Source of the DNA: Pseudopyrenochaeta lycopersici | Taxonomy: Eukaryota > Ascomycota > Dothideomycetes > Pleosporales > Pseudopyrenochaetaceae | Direction of reading: 5' to 3' | NCBI GenBank assembly: GCA_003313425.1 | Contig: NHZP01000037.1 | Location: 496,001 to 560,000 of the forward strand | DNA length: 64,000 nucleotides | Part shown: piece after piece, positions 60,481 through 64,000 of the stretch | How the letters are laid out: each line of letters opens with the position of its first letter | How positions within the stretch are numbered: the stretch's first letter is position 1 | The notes under the pieces: generated by a model | Told to the model about the DNA's origin: nothing | Databases searched by the model: none | Seen by the model: the letters and a program-made list of their open reading frames with translations, nothing else | Program-made: the position numbers and the translations under genes

Positions 60481-61300
60481 TAATACTAATCTCTAGTGTT
60501 GCAGGCAGTTAAATCCTAAACTATAAATAGCTCCTTATAAGCAGAAAGTAGCAGAAGTTACACACGAGTATAAAGTACTACTAGCTAAATCTACTTACTC
60601 TGTAAAGTTAAAATTAATAGTAATAAATATTATAGCCTAGCTAAATAAAAACTTACCCGCATCTTTAAAGGCGAAGTTAAGAACAGGGTAAAGAGTAAAG
60701 ATAATAACTAGGTTAAAGGCGAAGCTAAAACTCCGTGTAGAGATAGAGAGGCTACAAGAGGGAGTAGTTAAGCAGAGTGTTACCTAGTGCGGTACGCTTA
60801 AAAACTCTACACGATATAATAAGCCTCTACCTAGCAACAAACCTATTTTTGTCCTATCTTCGCCTCCTATTATTAACTTTAAGGTCTTGTTACTAATTCT
60901 AGTCCGCTAACTAAATCTAGTCTACTAGCTAAATCCAGTCCGCTAACTAAGTCTAGTCCGCTAACTACTCCTAGCCTAAGAGCCGCTCTTGTCTTCTTTA
61001 CTAATTAAAGAGTTAGATTACGATGTAAGGATACAGTATATTATAATAGTAAATAGTCTACAGAAGGCTAGGTATACTAATATTAATACGTTAAAGTCTT
61101 TAATTACTTTCTTAGGGATTAAGGACGTAGTAGAAGCCTTAATTATAAGCTCTTAGTCTAGAGTTAACAGGCGCCTGTATATATATATTAGATAGGAGAT
61201 TGCCTTTAAAACTAGTAAATTACATACTACTTTTAACTATTATACGATAATTAACTTTAGTAACGTAGAGGGGAGGAAGGTATAGAATATAATTAATCTC
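60481..61300. other. RIPed sequence, unassigned, possibly coding
   Basis: Plus frame with helical LRVEIERLQEGVVKQSVT (about 60735), PPIINFKV, a SSPLTK repeat, and near 61010-61280 IKELDYDVRIQYIIIVNSL and ITFLGIKDVVEALIIS with only TAA/TAG stops. I do not recognise the family. It is cut at 61302 by pogo P5 and may continue at 63289. Confidence 0.4.
60899..60974 (+). repeat. 18-bp tandem repeat (about 4 copies)
   Basis: Units like tagtccgctaactaaatc, encoding a six-residue SSPLTK repeat in the plus frame. Units differ mainly by C-to-T changes. Confidence 0.75.
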
Positions 61301-61302
61301 TA

Positions 61303-63286
61303 TCCGTGCCAAGGCATAGCTGATTACTCAGCTAAGTGGCCTTTGGTCACACTCGCCGTAGGCGAGTGCCGACCATCAATATGATAATACCATCAATACA
61401 ATAAATTTTAAGGCACGCGTTCATTCGAATTCAAACAGCTTATTAACTACGCTAATTTTTATATTTATTTTCGTACGATAGGAGGCCTGCAGTACGCATA
61501 GATACCTACATAAGCTGTAATTAATTATGTATAGGCTAATAAGCTTATAAACAACGCTTTTTTTTCACAATTAGCACGCCCTTTATTCTTGTATACTCAG
61601 CTTTAAGCTCTCTTATTTTAGTCTTAAGCCTACCTTTTATAATCTGCTAGGCCTAATATGAATAGATAACACCTATTAATAATTTAAGTATTATACGAGA
61701 CTGCTGCTAACAAGCTCGTCGTAATTACGTAACTAAAGTTATTATTCTTAGCTTACTAATCGCTTAATTACTAGCGACAGACATGTTAAACGCGCTAACT
61801 AGCGTACGCTTAACGTTCTTACTTAAGTCTTTATTCGCAAGGTAATAATTAATATTACGCTTAAGCGTACAAATTATTAGCGGAGTCTTAAGCTCTTATA
61901 GTAGTAGTGTGCTGTTAGCCTTATTCTTAGCCTTACTATTACTACTGCTAGCATAATTAGCTTTAAGCTTGGCAACATCTTACTAAATATTTACTTTAAT
62001 AATCACTGTATTTAGCAGATATAGTCCTGTATCTCGCCAGCCCTTCTGTATTGTACGAGGCTTAAAAGTATGCGCGCGAATTAACTTAACTACTGCTAAG
62101 AACTCAGCCTTATTAAATAATATACAGCCTGTATAAGTTACATCATTACAGCTTAAGCATGCTAGTACTTATATAGTTAAAAACAGCTAATATTAAGCGG
62201 CTAAAGGAAGTGTAACGTGTGCGAAGGAAGATAATAAGCGATTACTTTATAATCCTTAAGGTACTTAAGAAACTCTTATATGCAGTAACTATTAAAGCCG
62301 TTAAAAAGAAGAAGTTAATACACGCCCTTAAGATGCTTCTGCGTCTGTCGTATAAAGTGCCTTGCCTACTTAAGACTAAGCTTATTATTTATATAGCTGC
62401 TGCTACTACGTGTAATAAGATAGCTATAAGGTAGATTAGTAAAGTAACACTTAAGTAATACAGCGCCCTTAATAATTACTATAGGCTTAATTACACTGCT
62501 ATCCGCGTTAACACACTTAGTTATTATAAGTGTCGTACAATTATCTAGCGTAGCTAGATAAACGCGGCGATAAGGCTTAAATATAATTACCTACTAATCT
62601 TTTCTAATCCTAATACAGAAGCCTGTCTTATTAAAATTCTATGTATTAGCTATAGTAATACTATGCAGCTTAATTAGCTTAATTAAGCTATTAAACTACC
62701 TAAAAATAGCCTCTTTATTATGTGCGACTGCGCAATTAAGGTTAAGGGATTGTTAGCAGGGGATATATAGCTTAAGATTGCGCTTAAGCTAGCGCTTTGC
62801 CTATTATATGCTCGTAGAGGGTAAGGTATCAGCGCCCTTATAGCTGCGCTAAAGAAGGTAATTTGCATAAAATACGACTATTAGTAGTCGTACGCAGACC
62901 CTAAGCTAATTAAGACAAGCTATATAATTATAAAGTGCTTTATCTTACGCATCTAAGAGCTTATATATGCTAGATAGACGCTCAGAAAGCGTTAGTTAAC
63001 CTTTTAAGCGCGCGAGGAGGCGTTAATAAGGCACATTATGCTTACGCGCGAGTTTACTAAAATTAGGCTTTTTAACGTCTTTAATAGATTTAAGAATCTG
63101 CTTAATCTGATTATTAATTGAGAGCCCTAATTAAGGTATTGTTGTGGTCGTACGACGCATAAACGTGCAGACGTGCTGGAAATTTTATTGTATTAATGGT
63201 ATTATCGTATTGATGGTCGGCACTCGCCTACGGCGAGTGTGGCCAAAGGCCACTTAGCTGAGTAATCAGCTATGCCTTGGCACGGA
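61303..63286 (-). mobile_element. Pogo-type transposon P5 with about 103-bp TIRs
   Basis: 1,984 bp flanked by TA (61301-61302, 63287-63288). Inverted repeats 61303-61405 and 63184-63286 start TCCGTGCCAAGG and match except for a few transitions. Each TIR holds two short palindromes: agctgattactcagct and cactcgccgtaggcgagtg. Transposase on the minus strand. Confidence 0.92.
61560..63120 (-). pseudogene. P5 transposase (DDE_1), RIPed
   Basis: Minus-strand reading from about 63100: IKSIKDVKKPNFSKLARKHN then VPY*RLLARL (helix-turn-helix region), YIACLN*LGVCVRLPIV, FNKTGFCIRI (first Asp to Asn, about 62620), ITKCVNADSSVIKPIVIIKG (about 62480), LLFFNGFNSYC (second Asp to Asn) and LNISCF (third Asp to Asn). 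All catalytic Asp codons are lost. The TIRs are clean although the gene is RIPed. Confidence 0.72.
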
Positions 63287-63288
63287 TA

Positions 63289-64000
63289 CGTCTGCTGTAG
63301 ATGAAGTGTTACTTAGTAAGTTAAGCTTTAAATTAAAGTCTATATTATAGTAGATAATATAGCTAAGGCTTTTATTTAGACTGCTGTTAATCCTTCCTCT
63401 AATCTGCTTGTTACTACGCTATTAAGTAGAACTAGGATAAACGAATTATTAAAAGAGAATAAGGTAATTAAAAAAGTAGAGAGAATAAGATCGCAGATTA
63501 ATTATATTAGTTTAATTTACTATTATTAGGCTTATAAGGTTCCTGTTTATAGGAACTTCTAGTGCTAGTACTACGTCTATTAAGTAACGCATAAGTATTT
63601 TAAGATATAGGAGAACAAGGTTAAGAGCTTTACGCAGATAATCTTAAAAGGCGAAGCTTTAGTTACCCTTCCTCTAGTAAAGTTAATTAAGCTTTAGTAG
63701 ACGCGTCTAAATAAGCTTACTATAAATCCTTATAATAGACGCAGTCTCTCTAGATATAAAAAGAAGAAACGCCCTCTGTCTTTATCTTTATCTAATAATA
63801 GTGCAGCTAATATGCTTATATAAATAATAAGATAGTAGGAGAAGCTTACCTTACAGGCACAGGTTATGCGCATAAGGGAGAGGGCTAAGGATAAGAAAGA
63901 GAGATATAAGCAGCGTGCGTTAGAGCAGGAGGCCTGTAAAGCAGCCTTACTATCTAAGCGCTTTACTTAATATCTTACTACTAACTTTATATCTCTAGTA
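63289..64000 (+). other. RIPed sequence, unassigned, coiled-coil coding
   Basis: Plus frame with TTLLSRTRINELLKENKVIK (about 63410), ILKGEALVTLPLVKLIK (63640), a basic YKKKKRPLSLSLS stretch and a Lys/Arg/Gln-rich helix RIRERAKDKKERYKQRALEQ (63870). This resembles the C-terminal tails of pogo transposases and may be the continuation of 60481-61300. The window ends inside it. Confidence 0.45.

Noticed and set aside
1..64000. CRISPR arrays, bacterial operons, tRNA or rRNA genes
   Set aside because: No spaced direct repeats of CRISPR type, no ribosome-binding-site-led gene strings, and no tRNA or rRNA sequence that I could recognise.

Overview
The window reads as a transposon graveyard from a filamentous ascomycete (Pezizomycotina). 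The main evidence is repeat-induced point mutation (RIP): most repeats are depleted of CpA/TpG and full of TpA. Their reading frames are broken almost only by TAA and TAG at former Gln or Trp codons, and His-to-Tyr and Asp-to-Asn changes recur at conserved positions. The short GT-AG introns of the one intact gene, the rhodopsin/PTH11-type membrane family and the kinesin-light-chain-type TPRs also fit this group. I cannot name the genus.

Layout. 1-1553: decayed Helitron helicase (minus strand). 1554-14992: Ty3/Gypsy element A1, with a full-length copy of the same family (A2, 3064-9594) inserted in its gag and a solo LTR of family B in its 5' LTR. About 15260-16059 and 22795-23300: two halves of a hAT transposase split by Gypsy C (16065-22789, minus). 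23300-26984: pogo transposon P1, interrupted by a clean solo LTR and by a second pogo, P2. 26985-35340: an LTR, then Gypsy family D (plus), whose pol is split by a fresh solo LTR. 35400-45430: an old frame of roughly 1,000 codons with no family assignment, split by the structurally complete Gypsy B (36893-43826). 45512-50003: truncated Gypsy A3 (minus), carrying a clean solo LTR.

50004-58260 is mostly host-like DNA. It holds a beheaded AveC-like membrane-protein gene, a RIP-damaged TPR gene, a Tc1-type transposon containing pogo P3 with 57-bp TIRs, an intact three-exon rhodopsin-domain gene (55388-56442, minus) and a candidate two-exon gene for a 59-residue CxxC protein (57884-58107). 58262-64000 returns to pogo transposons P4 and P5 (P5 with about 103-bp TIRs) and unassigned RIPed sequence.

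The nesting can be ordered from target-site duplications: CTAAT (A2), ACTAG (solo B), CTTAC (Gypsy C), ATAG (solo LTR in P1), ACTAT (solo LTR in Gypsy D), CTAGT (Gypsy B), GTAA (solo LTR in A3), and TA for the pogo elements. Only the rhodopsin-domain gene and possibly the 59-residue gene look functional. Two patterns stand out beyond ordinary decay. Gypsy families A, B and C each carry an extra Cys-containing frame antisense to pol, next to the 3' LTR. The long unassigned frame split by Gypsy B has a possible, RIP-mutated HxD...H metal site.
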